A program made the translations under genes and the position numbers. The notes under the pieces were generated by a model. That model had not been told where the DNA came from. It was given only the letters and a program-made list of their open reading frames with translations, and did not search any database. Below, one piece after another: positions 1 to 10,723 of a stretch of 64,000 nt of DNA (positions within the stretch are counted from its first letter, which is position 1; every line of letters begins with the position of its first letter). The DNA is from Zizania palustris. Its lineage: Eukaryota > Streptophyta > Magnoliopsida > Poales > Poaceae. The stretch is taken from contig JAAALK010000082.1 in assembly GCA_019279435.1 (NCBI GenBank), positions 15,591,116 through 15,655,115 on the forward strand, in the 5' to 3' direction.

Positions 1-1440
1 ACCTCCCGCTATGGACTCTACGAGTATAAAGTGATTCGTTTGGACTCACGAATGCCCCGGCCTTTTTCATGAACATGATGAACAATGTATTCATGGAGTT
101 CTTGGATAAGTTCATCGTGGTATTCATCGACGATATCCTCGTCTACTCCAAGACCAAGGAAGAACACGAAACCCACCTCCGTCTGACCCTCGGAAAGCTA
201 AGGGAGCAGCAACTGTACGCCAAATACAGCAAGTGCGAGTTTTGGTAGTCAGAGGTGAAGTTCCTCGGTCATGTTATATCTCCCGGAGGAATAGCGGTGG
301 ACCCAACCACCGTGGAAGCAGTGACCAACTGGCTGCAACCCACGACCGTGACCGAGATCCGGAGTTTTCTCAGATTAGCCGGATACTACCGCCGATTCAT
401 CGAGAACTTCTCGAAGATCGCCAAGCCTATGACCAGACTGCTACAAAAAGAAGTAAAATTTGAATGGACCCCAAATTGTGAAGAAAGATTCCAAACCCTC
501 AAGAAGAAGCTTGTGTCAGCCCCAATCCTGACCCTGCCAGACATCCGGAAAGACTTCCACGTCTACTGCGATGCTTCTTGACAAGGTTTGGGATGTGTCT
601 TGATGGAAGATGGGAAGGTGATATGCTACGCCTCCCGACAGCTGAGACCGCATGAGCTGAACTACCCAACCCATGACTTGGAGTTAGCAGCCGTGGTTCA
701 CGCCTTGAAGATATGGAGACATTACCTTGTCGGGAATCGGTGTGAGGTCTTCACCGACCACAAGAGCCTCAAGTATATATTCACCCAACCAGACCTGAAC
801 CTCAGGCAAAGGAGATGGTTGGAACTGATCAAGGATTACGACTTGGGCATCCATTATCATCCAGGCAAGGCAAATGTGGTGGCAGATGCCCTTAGTCGAA
901 AAGGGCACTGCAATGCCATCATGATTCAGGACCAGGCTCCTTTGCTATACAAGGAGATGGAAAGGCTGAACTTAGGGATCACCACCCGAGCGTACCTCGC
1001 TTCCTTGGAGTCAAGACCTGTCTTGATAGACCAGATCCGAGAAAAGCAGAAGGAAGACTCAGACATCTTGGAGATCCAACAGAACATGCGGAAGGGTAAA
1101 GCCCCCGGATTCTCTGAGGACGAGCATGGTACCATCTGGTTTAGAAACCGGATATGTGTGCCCGACAAGCCTGAGTTGAAGACCATCATCCTTCATGAAG
1201 CCCACGATACTCTATACTCCATACATACCGAGAGTACCAAGATGTATCAAGATTTGAAGGAAAAATATTAGTGGGTCAGCATGAAGAGGGAAATAGCTGA
1301 GTATGTGGCCAAGTGCGACACATGGTGGTGAGTCAAGGCAGAGCATCAAAGACCAGCTGGACTTCTTCAACCCCTCAAGGTCCCCGAATGGAAGTGGGAA
1401 GAGATAGGAATGGACTTCATCATGGGACTGCCTCGGACCC
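1..1440 (+). pseudogene. Tekay-like Ty3/gypsy pol fragment (copy 1)
   Basis: Broken piece of a chromovirus polyprotein that lines up almost base for base with 4464-5904 of the second copy downstream. In order it shows the RT catalytic box FIDD (123-134), RNase H with YCDAS and FTDHKSL, and the zinc-binding start of integrase. One base is missing near position 46 relative to copy 2, so the first codons are out of frame. In-frame stops lie at 246 (TAG), 579 (TGA), 1269 (TAG) and 1329 (TGA). Homology ends abruptly at 1440 inside the integrase core. The 5' part lies outside the window. It cannot encode a working protein; clade assignment is borrowed from copy 2, which ends in a chromodomain. Confidence 0.9.
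1435..1440. other. Deletion junction fusing two Tekay copies
   Basis: At GGACCC the integrase sequence of copy 1 stops and the leader of copy 2 begins with a pyrimidine-rich tract. Copy 2 has the same GGACCC at 5899-5904 but continues into integrase. The rest of copy 1 (integrase end, 3' LTR) and the 5' LTR of copy 2 are therefore missing between them. I infer one large deletion by illegitimate recombination between two neighbouring copies. Confidence 0.7.
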
Positions 1441-1470
1441 CTCACTTTTCTTCAACTTGCTATTTTGTAG

Positions 1471-2250
1471 ATGCCAGTCTACCAAGTCCACAGCTACTGC
1501 CTCCACTATGAGGGCTTCGTCTGGGAGCTCCGCATGATACTTACCTTCCTCGGGTTCCTCTTCGAGCCCGAATTCCAGGGGGTATATCGGGATGAGTTCA
1601 CCGGACCATGCGACATCTCCCTCACCGTCCACGGCTCTGGGGAGCACCTGCCGCCCTACACCACCGCGCTTGGAGGCCTGACTTTCGACGTCGCGTGCCA
1701 ACGTGTCGCTCTCCAGGCTCTTATGGAGCTGAGGATGATCTATGATGATCGTCTTCAGAACTCATCCTTCCGGCTTGTGCCGAAGCGCACTCCCGGCGCT
1801 CACCGTAGCATCTACCTCGGATTTCACTCCGTGCGTGATCCGGTCATGGCCTGGCAGTCGCGTCTTCTTCAGGCTATGGACGATCTCCATACTGAGGCGG
1901 TGCTCGACGACGATGAGCACCATGAGGCAGTCGAGTTTCTTCGTGAGGAGACGAAGAACTTGATCCAGCAGAATGGCGAACTGCAGCGCAAGATCATGCA
2001 GCTATAGAAGGACATCGCGGACATGGTTCCCCTCCTCCCTAGGAAGAGGAAGCCCATCCGTGAGCTCGCCCCTCGCCCCAAGCGGATCCCGCCACACCCT
2101 TCCCCCACCGGACCATCCACCAGCGCCCCTGCACCACGCCTCGGCCTCGTCTCCGACTCGATTATCGAGAACTTCATCGAGTCCACCATCCCTCGGGAGC
2201 CGCGTACTCGTGGTTCCGAGAGCACGGAGACCGCCTCCGGTGGCGAGTAG
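1471..2250 (+). pseudogene. Extra ORF upstream of gag (aORF)
   Basis: ATG at 1471 opens a 178-codon reading frame to a TAG at 2005; the same frame then runs to 2250, so the ancestral product was about 259 residues. The first part is rich in aromatic and acidic residues. Residues about 140-178 look helical and coiled-coil-like, and the tail after the stop is basic and proline-rich. I do not recognise an enzyme motif. The ATG follows a pyrimidine tract ending in TTTTGTAG, a good plant splice-acceptor match. The frame differs from gag by one register, and 197 bases separate the two. ORFs in this position are known in some grass gypsy elements; function unknown. Confidence 0.65.
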
Positions 2251-2447
2251 GCGTTAGAGGTCGCTATTTTAATAAAGTAAATTTTTGTATGTGGTGCTAT
2301 CTGCAACGAGTTGTGTTGTAGATAGAATAAGAGCTTGAGTGTAATGAACGATTTTACCACTTGATTTATATGCATGAGCCTTAGGAGCTATTTTCTTTAA
2401 TTGAATGGTCATCATCTTTTTGCCTTATAACATCGTATATTCAGAAG

Positions 2448-5400
2448 ATGGCCGACCACCAAAACACCGGCTCCAACAACGGTGAAGGAGGAAGCCGTGA
2501 CGTGCCCGATGGTGTTGTACCCAACTGGGGTGCAACGGGCCCACGTCAGTCTGGGTCGCCATCCGCCAACCATCCAACTTTGGCAGAGATGATGGCGAAT
2601 CAGAACCAGTTGATCACCGCCCTCCTCACTCAAATGCAGCACCAACAAGCTCAGTTGGATCGTTTGCAGAATGGGGAACCCACCCTTCGCGCACCAGCAC
2701 CCGCACCCGCTCCCCAACTCTCGGAGTTCCTGCGTGTGTGTCCCCCTATCTTCTCGAGCACCACCAACCCCATAGAGGCTAGAGATTGGCTCCGCACCAT
2801 TGGGAAGAAACTTGATATCCTCCCCTGCACCGACCGGGAGCGAGTAGCCTTCGCCACTCACCAGCTCCAGGGTCCCGCCGCCGAGTGGTGGGACAACTAC
2901 CGTGAGTCCTAGCCAGAGGACCACGTGGTGACATGGGCGGAGTTCACCATCGCCTTTCGCGCCGCCCACGTCCCCGTCGGTGTCATCGTTGTGAAATAGC
3001 AAGAGTTCCGCAACCTGCACCAGGGCAGTCAGACTGTCATGGAGTACCTCCATGAGTTCAACCGCCTCGCCCGCTACGCGCCGGAAGAGGTGCGGACCGA
3101 TGCCCTCCGCCAGGCCAAGTTCCTCCAGGGACTTAAGGATGAGCTGTCCATCCAGCTCGTCGCCACCGACTACGCCGACTTCCAACGGCTAGTCAATAAA
3201 GCGCTCATCCAAGAGACTGAGCAAAACAAGTTTGACCTCAAGAAGAGAAAGATGATCGCCTTCAAGCATCAACAGGCGAATTCCCAGAGGCCCCGCTTCG
3301 TTGCTCCGCCACCAGCGCCCGCCTACCAGCCTCGGCCCGCCTACAGGCCACCTCACGCCGCCGGAGGATCCAACGCCGGGCATCCTAGCCCCGCTCCACC
3401 AGCTCCGGCCGCTCAGCCGACGCCCGCCACCAAGGCCTCGATCTTGAAGGATCGCCAAGGGAGGCCAGTCGTCTGCTTCAACTGCCGCAAGGAGGGGCAC
3501 TACTCGCACCAGTGTCCTCACCCCAAGCAGCCCCAAGGCACGGCACCCAACCAGGCGGTTCGTGCCCACGTCAACCACATCAGCGCGGAGGAAGTGCAAG
3601 AGGCTCTTGAAGTTGTGCTCGGTACGTTTACCACAAATTCCATACCAGCTATGATTTTATTTGACTCTGGAGCAACACACTCTTTCATCTCGGAAGAATT
3701 TGTGAAAAACAACGACTTGGACGTGCTCCCTCTATCCGTCCCCATGATGATTGCCACTCCCGACAATAAAACCTTAGCCCACTTATACAATCCTAAGGTT
3801 AAGATAGAGATCCAAGGAGTATTATTCCGGGCCGAGCCAGTCCTCATAAAGTGCACCAGACTCGACCTCATCCTAGGGATGGATTGGTTGATGAAGCACA
3901 AGGGAGTGATCGACTGTGCCAACAAGTCCGTCACGGTGACCAACCCTGAAGGTGAAGCCGTCACCTTTCGGATGACCAGCCGCAAACCCCTCGAAGCGTC
4001 CCTCCACTCGCTAGCCCTTGAAGAAGTGCCCATAGTCAAGGAGTTCATGGACGTCTTCCCAGAAGACCTACCAAGAATGCCTCCCAAGAGGGACATCGAA
4101 TTCAGGATCGAACTTGTCCCCGGGACCACTCCAATCTCCAAGCGCCCATACCGGATGGCCGCCAATGAATTAGTCGAGGTCAAGAGCAACATCGAAGACC
4201 TAGAGCAGAAAGGGTACATCCGACCGAGTACCTCACCCTGGGGTGCACCGATTATCTTTGCCATGAAGAAAGACAAGACTAAAATGATGTGCGTGGACTA
4301 TAGAGCCTTGAACGACGTAACCATCAAGAACAAGTACCCATTACCTCGGATCGATGACCTGTTCGATCAACTGAAGGGATCCTCGGTGTTTTCCAAGATT
4401 GACCTTAGGTCAGGTTATCACCAATTGAGGATTAGAGAAGAAGACACACCCAAGACTGCCTTCACCTCCCGCTATGGAATCTACGAGTATATTGTGATGT
4501 CGTTCGGACTCATGAATGCCCCGGCCTTTTTCATGAACATGATGAAAAATGTTTTCATGGAGTTCTTGGATAATTTCATCATGGTATTCATCGATGATAT
4601 CCTCGTCTACTCCAAGACCAGGGAAGTGCACGAAACTCACCTCTGTCTGAGCCTTGGAAAGCTAAGGGAACAACAGTTGTACGCCAAATACAACAAGTGC
4701 GAATTCTGGTCGTCTGAGGTGAAGTTCCTCGGCCACGACATATCTGCCGGAGGAATAGCAGTGGACCCGACCACCGTGGAAGCAGTGACCAACTGGCTGC
4801 AGCCCACTACCATGATCGAGATCCGGAGCTTTCTCGGATTGGCGGGATACTACCGCCGGTTCATCGAGAATTTTTCGAAGATCGCCAAGCCTATGACCAG
4901 ACTTCTACAAAAAGAAGTGAAGTTTGAATGGACCACAGATTGTGAGGAAAGCTTCCAGACCCTCAAGAAGAAGCTCGTGTCAGCCCCAATCTTGACCCTG
5001 CCAGACATCCAGAAAGATTTCCACGTCTACTGCGATGCTTCTCGCCAAGGTTTGGGATGCGTCTTGATGCAAGATGGGAAGGTGATATCCTACTTCTCCT
5101 AACAACTGAGACCGCATGAGCTGAACTACCCAACCCACGACCTGGAGTTAGCAGTCGTGGTTCATGCCTTGAAGATATGGAGACATTACCTTGTGGGGAA
5201 TCGGTGTGAGGTCTTCACCGACCACAAGAGCCTCAAGTACATATTCACCCAACCGGACATGAACCTCAGGCAAAGGAGATGGTTGGAACTGATCAAGGAT
5301 TACGACTTGGGCATCCATTATCATCCAGGCAAGGCAAATGTGGTGGCCGACGCCCTTAGTCGAAAATGGTACTGTAATGCCATCATGATTCAGCACCAAG

Positions 5401-6914
5401 CTCCTTTGTTATACAAGGAGATGGAAAGGCTGAACTTAGGGATCACCACCCAAGCATACCTCGATGCCTTGGAGTCTAGGCCTATCTTGATAGACCAGAT
5501 CCGAGAAAAGCAGAAGGAAGACCCGAACATCTTAGAGATCCAGCAGAACATGCGAAAGGGTAAAGCCCCCGGATTTTCCGAGGACGAGCATGGTACCATC
5601 TGGTTCGGAAACCGGATATGCGTACCTGACAAACCTGAGTTAAAGACCCTCATCCTTCATGAAGCCCACGATACTCTATACTCCATTCATCCCGGGAGTA
5701 CGAAGATGTATCAAGACCTGAAGGAAAAATATTGGTGGGTCAGCATGAAGAGAGAAATAGCTGAGTATGTGGCCAAGTGCGACACATGCCGGTGAGTCAA
5801 GGCAGAGCATCAAAGGCCTGCTGGACTATTGCAACCTCTCAAGGTCCCTGAATGGAAGTGGGAAGAGATAGGAATGGACTTCATCACGGGACTTCCTAGG
5901 ACCCAAGCTGGTCACGATTCTATCTGGGTGATCGTCGACCGACTCACCAAGGTGGTCCAATTCATCCCTGTCAAGACAACTTACACTGTCGCCAAGTTGG
6001 CCGAGTTGGATATGACCCGGATCGTATGCCTTCACGGAGTTCCTAAGAAGATCATATCTGACCGTGGGAGTCAGTTTACCTCCAAGTTTTGGTAGAACCT
6101 TCAAGAGGAACTCGGCACCGGGCTGAACTTTAGCACCGCCTATCATCCACAGACCGATGGTCAAACCGAAAGGGTCAACCAGATATTGGAGGATATGCTT
6201 AGAGCTTGCGCTCTAGAATTTGGCGGAACGTGGGACAAGAACTTACACTACGCGGAGTTCTCCTACAACAACAGCTATCAAGCTAGCCAGCAAATGTCCC
6301 CATTCGAAGCACTTTATGGGCGTAAGTGCAGAACACCATTGCTCTAGGATCAGACCGGAGAGTCGTAGCTATTTGGGACGGATATTTTAAGAGAAGCTGA
6401 GGAGAAGGTCATGATTATCAGGGACAGATTAAAGATAGCCCAGTCCCAACAGAAGAGCTACGCCGATAACCGTCGAAGAGACCTAACCTTTGAGGAGGGT
6501 GATTATGTCTATCTCCGAGTCACTCCCCTCCGTGGTACTCAAAGGTTCAACATGAAAGGCAAGCTAGCACACCGCTACGTCGGACCTTTTCAGATCCTCC
6601 GACGGCAAGGAGAAGTGGCATACCAACTAGAACTGCCTCCATCCTTGGCAGGGGTTCACGATGTGTTCCATGTCTCTCAATTGAAGAAGTGTCTTCGTGT
6701 GCCCACCGAGCAAGCCGATCTTCAACAACTCAACGTCCAAGAAGATTTGACCTACATCGAGAAACCCATCAAGATCTTGGAAACCAAGGAAAGGGTAACC
6801 CGAAGTCGTGTGGTCCGCTTCTGCAAGGTTAAGTGGGACAACCACCCCGCCGAAGAAGCTACATGGGAAAAGGAAGACGACCTGAAAGCCCAATACCCTG
6901 AGCTATTCGAGTAG
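2448..6914 (+). pseudogene. Tekay-like gag-pol polyprotein (PR-RT-RH-IN-chromodomain)
   Basis: One continuous frame from ATG 2448 to TAG 6912, interrupted only by nonsense codons at 2910, 2997, 5100, 5793, 6093, 6345 and 6366; no frameshift is seen. Order: gag with retrotransposon gag domain, zinc knuckle C-x2-C-x4-H-x4-C (3474-3515), protease DSG (3663-3671), reverse transcriptase with FIDD (4587-4598), RNase H (about 5020-5370; YCDAS, FTDHKSL, VVADALS), integrase with HHCC finger (about 5650-5795) and D-D-E core (VDRLTK, ISDRGSQF, GQTERVN), then chromodomain. The protein would capsidate element RNA, reverse-transcribe it and integrate the copy. Catalytic residues remain, but the stops prevent a full product. 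Each stop fits a single-step decay of Trp, Gln or Arg except TAA at 5100, which needs two. Confidence 0.92.
6761..6911 (+). other. Chromodomain at integrase C-terminus
   Basis: The last about 50 residues contain the chromodomain signature V-x-F-C-K-V-K-W followed by ATWE and a closing ELF. Chromodomains in plant chromovirus integrases are thought to guide insertion toward marked heterochromatin. No stop interrupts this segment. Confidence 0.85.
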
Positions 6915-6942
6915 CGCTTCAATCTCGAGGACGAGATTCTTT

Positions 6943-6957
6943 GTAAGGGGGATAGGT
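6943..6957 (+). promoter_or_regulatory. Polypurine tract of Tekay copy 2
   Basis: GTAAGGGGGATAGG lies directly before the LTR start TGTAACACCCC. This is the expected place and composition for the plus-strand primer. Confidence 0.8.
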
Positions 6958-7724
6958 TTGTAACACCCCAAATTTTCAAGGAATAAAATTATTATTTAAT
7001 CTAATTTCCTGGAATTTATTATTTTGGAAATACCTTTAAATACCCTCCTTAGACCTTTTTAACTAAAACCTAGAGGAAATGACCAAACCAGGAGCTAGAA
7101 AACTTTGTATATGATCCCAAGGCCAAGATAGATTTTTGAGAATTTTTACAAATTTTTATCAACCTTGGAAGTAGCCCTATTATTTTAAACCAATTTCTGC
7201 AATTATTTTAAATCACAAAACCTTTTCAACAGTAATGGGCCTTCCCCCTCCCTTTCTCTCTCTCCCGGCTGGCCCAGCCCGTTACCGTCGCTTGCCTCGG
7301 ACTGACTGCCCGACCCCACCCGTCAGTGAGCCCCTCTCCCTTCGCGCACACACCCGACAGTCCAACCCCACCTGTCGGCGCCAACCATCTCACTCCCTCG
7401 GCCGAGCCCGACCCCACCCGTCTGTCTCCTCACTCGTGTGCTCGCGCTCGCTGGCTAGTGGCCCCCGCCTATCAGTACCATCGTCCACCTCGTGCCACCG
7501 CCCCCAAACTTCGCCGGCCGAATTTAAACCTCGCGATTCGCTCATCGCCGGTCCCCTCCACTCCATTTATCGTCGGCATTGAATCCCCCGCGTCACGCCG
7601 ACTGTTTCCCCCATTGATTTCACGCGTCATCGTCCCGTTATCGCCCGCATGTGGTGAAACCGCCTCGCCGGGGTTTACTCACGGCCTTCCCCGATTGCGC
7701 CCTCCCTGCCCCTGCCGGTACCCC

Positions 7725-7732
7725 TATTTAAG
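7725..7732 (+). promoter_or_regulatory. TATA-like box in Tekay LTR
   Basis: TATTTAAG follows a C-rich stretch about 770 bases into the LTR and precedes a C-rich start-site-like region. It is the best core-promoter candidate here, but sequence-based only. Confidence 0.45.
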
Positions 7733-9990
7733 CCCCCGACCACCACCGCGCTCAACCCCCACGTCAATTCGCTTCTAGAACGAATAGAGCGCTCACATTT
7801 CAGTTTTTAGCGCAACACCACCACCCGTACTTCAGCCACCGCTCGTCGTCGCCGGAACCCCTCTCCTCCCTCGCCGACCACATCTCTGTGACTGCCAGAG
7901 CCTCCTCGACCTCAGCCACTCCTCCACCGTCAACGAGCCTAGTCAGATCGCCGTTGCCGACCAGGACCCGAACGACCTCGTCGCCTCCTCTCATCGTCGG
8001 CCTCACTCCGTCGACCTCGGACCACCACAAGGGTACCCTCTTGTTCCCCTCAGTACCCTCTTTATATTTTTAGCCCTAGCTAGGCCGGATAGCCCTCGCC
8101 GTCGCCGGAATCGCTCACCATCGCGTCGCCGGAGTCGGGGAAGACGGGTACTTAACACCCCCGACACGTGCCGTGCCGGATTCGATCCTGGCCGCACGAT
8201 CTCGATCCGACGGCGTAGAATAGGACCTTTTCACCGTTTAATCTCACGCGTCCATCTGGTCAAAGCGGTACCAAGCGTTGTGAGCCGTTGATCGCAACTT
8301 AACACCCCGCCTCGCTCTCGCGCGTTGGATCTAGATCCAACGGTCTAGATTGGGCCGGACCACACGCACAGTGCGCGGGTTCACCGTGGGCCTGGCTCAC
8401 CGTGGACCCGAGGGGATTTTAAATTTAAAATAAATTCCAGAAACTGTTTTAAACTTGTAAAATTCATATCTGGCGCATTTTAACTTCAAAAATTACCATT
8501 CCAATTTCAGAAAATTTGTAATATTATTCTCTTCATGTTCATACAATAAAAACAGTATGTTTACTTTGGACTTTTCATGTTTATTTAAATAGGTATTCAA
8601 ATGCCCTTAGGGTAAAAATGTAAATTCAATTATTGAAATTTCAGTAAAGTTTATATTTATTCATTTTTCCTGTTAATATGGTGAAACCACTAAGTTTTCA
8701 CAATTCAAAACCCCTTATAAAAAGGACAATAATCCCTTTTAGTTAATTTTAAAATTATTTATAAAATAAGATTCAGAAACTAAACATCTTGGTCTTCTTT
8801 ATTTTGGACCAATCAAAACCTATGTGCTTGTTGTGTGACTTTATATTGTTTAATCGGATGTTGTATTTATTTTATTCCACTTTATTTATATTGGAAAGAC
8901 TACGACGCCGCCGAGGAGCCGGAGTACTTTCCCGAAATTCCTCCCTCTCCTTTCACTGAACAAGGCAAGTCACCAAACCAATCTTGTGAGCATGTTGAAC
9001 CCATGTTTTACTAAACTATCGCTAAAACACATAGGATGTACATGCATTAGTCAAATGAAACCCTTACAATATATTTATTAGGATCCCCCGACCTTGATGT
9101 GCAACCCAAGCCATGCTCTCTATCCTAAACTCCTTGTCACCATATGATTAGTATTATTAGCTAGTGTCCAATGTATTGACACGATTGCTATAGGATTAAA
9201 AATGAGTCGTAGCGATTGGTTCTACTATATGATCCCCGTTATTCTCATCTTTGGAATTATGTCGGTGTTGGAGTTGTGGTTGTGAGTGAATGAATGGTGG
9301 GTTCCGCGTGCAAGCTAGGGCATTGGTCGGTAGCACCCGGGGCACTATAAGGACCGGTCTGCGGGATCCGTTGCAATACACTTCCGTACTAACCACAAGT
9401 CTAATGAGTAAGTCCTAACTAAGGTATGGAGTGTTCCAAACCGAGGCCACCATTTGGAGATGGGTCAAGCAGCACCTGCGGGTGGCTTGTACCGACGTGG
9501 CGCAAAAGGGGGTGCGACGTTAGCCGGGATGCGGCCCGGCGCGCCGGCGAAACCTAGAGTGGGTGGTTATCGCTTGGAGCATTTCATGCTGAGGTTTTGG
9601 CACGAGTTCCCATGGTATGGGTCATCTCGTTACACTTTGGTGTTTGGGATGAGTGCGTGCCTTGTGGGTACAGTAGTACATCTTTGATCAGAGTCATTAA
9701 TCTTTTCAAAAAGCCGAGCCCACGGTCAAGGGCGGGTTGCGTGACATCCCACAGTTAGATTACTTTGAAATGGATGTGCATGATGGTTTGACATGTAAGG
9801 ACCATTGTGCGAGGAGGTAAAACGTACTCCTCGAGTTAGATGATGTTATTGATGTTCATGTTTATTATTCTGCATGATAAAATTTGACTACACTAAATGC
9901 AGTAACTGAAAATGTACTTTTCCGCACTTTTAGCCATTATCCTTCCTTTGTTATCATCTTGCATTATTATTTGCATCTGCGGTGGCTTAT

Positions 9991-10008
9991 TGAGTACTTT
10001 TGTACTCA
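9991..10008. other. Perfect hairpin near LTR 3' end
   Basis: TGAGTACTTTTGTACTCA is a perfect 7-bp inverted repeat with a TTTT loop, 260 bases before the LTR end. It could fold in RNA or bind a dimeric factor; no function is shown. Confidence 0.6.
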
Positions 10009-10269
10009 TACCCATTGGACAAACACTTCAGAGGCAGCGTACTACGAGGAGGATGGTCTGGAGTAGCGACCCAGTCAAGAGAAGATCCTAAAGAGGGCGT
10101 TCGTCATGCTTTTATTTACTTATTTAATTTTAATTCTGATGTAATAAATATGGTCTGCGCACCATGAATACTTGTCGTATTTAAGATTGTCGCAGGATGA
10201 ACCTCTTGTATTATTGTTTTTCTTATGAAATTCAATAATGTTCTGATTTCAATAAATCGGGGCGCCACA

Positions 10270-10659
10270 TAGAGTCTGCCTGACCGGACACTTTAGCTAT
10301 GTTCTATTGAAGCTATCTACAGTGCGAAGCCTAGTACCTGTTACTAGTGCAGAGCATTTGTTCGGTGCTCTTTGAGGGAAACACACTTGTTTGAAGTACT
10401 GTTGTGCGAAGACTGCTCGAAGGCACCTTTGTGTGTGGAGCCTACACAACTTTTGCTGAGTTCAATGTATTTTTAGGTCTCTGAGTGTGAGCAAAGACTT
10501 CTCAACTTTGAACTTTTACCCCGTGCGAAGCCTGTGTTTGGAGTGTGTCCAATACCTCCGAACCATACACTTCGAAGGGTATGTTCAAAGTCTATTCAAC
10601 AGAAGAGAAATTTTAAAAGCTCTCATTCACCCCCTCTGGTCGTCTGTTTTGGTCCAACA
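10270..10659 (+). repeat. Remnant of A's 5' LTR (last 390 bp)
   Basis: Matches the end of A's 3' LTR from 18978 onward (shared TAGAGTCTGCCTGACC), with scattered substitutions. It ends in CAACA two bases before the primer binding site. The missing upstream part should lie beyond the left edge, on the far side of the Tekay insertion. Confidence 0.9.
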
Positions 10660-10661
10660 AT

Positions 10662-10673
10662 TGGTATCAGAGC
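10662..10673 (+). promoter_or_regulatory. Primer binding site of A (tRNA-iMet)
   Basis: TGGTATCAGAGC, two bases after the LTR end, is the standard copia complement to the 3' end of plant initiator methionine tRNA. Confidence 0.92.
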
Positions 10674-10723
10674 AGTTTAAGATCACCAGTTGACCTTAAC
10701 CGGTTTTGTGATCATTTGGCGAC

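Larger units (their letters stand above)
1441..10269 (+). mobile_element. Tekay-like chromovirus (copy 2), 5' LTR lost
   Basis: Ty3/gypsy element with an extra upstream ORF, gag-pol with C-terminal chromodomain, polypurine tract and 3' LTR. The order PR-RT-RH-IN defines Ty3/gypsy, and the chromodomain places it among chromoviruses. The TGTAACACCCC LTR start and 3.3 kb LTR fit the Tekay/Del clade. It lies in the same orientation as copia element A, and its LTR end is followed directly by A's LTR sequence, so it inserted into A's 5' LTR. The 5 bases after it (TAGAG, 10270-10274) should recur before its 5' end, outside the window. Confidence 0.88.
6959..10269 (+). repeat. Tekay 3' LTR (3311 bp)
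   Basis: Begins TGTAACACCCC after the polypurine tract and ends GGGGCGCCACA, giving TG...CA ends. The 3' boundary is fixed by the start of copia A's LTR sequence at 10270. The 5' third (7200-8400) is GC-rich with proline/arginine-type pseudo-ORFs, the rest AT-rich. It contains a TATA-like box at 7725 and AATAAA motifs at 10143 and 10252. No gene is recognised inside. A coding-looking stretch at 8898-8964 is followed by a GC-type splice donor consensus (see findings). The partner 5' LTR is not in the window. Confidence 0.88.

Noticed and set aside
7226..7778. Overlapping Pro/Arg/Ser-rich ORFs on both strands
   Set aside because: They lie inside the GC-rich part of the Tekay LTR, have no domain, and are open mainly because of base composition.
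10662..10673. tRNA gene fragment
   Set aside because: The tRNA-like 12-mer here and at 62234 is a primer binding site placed just after an LTR; no tRNA fold surrounds it.
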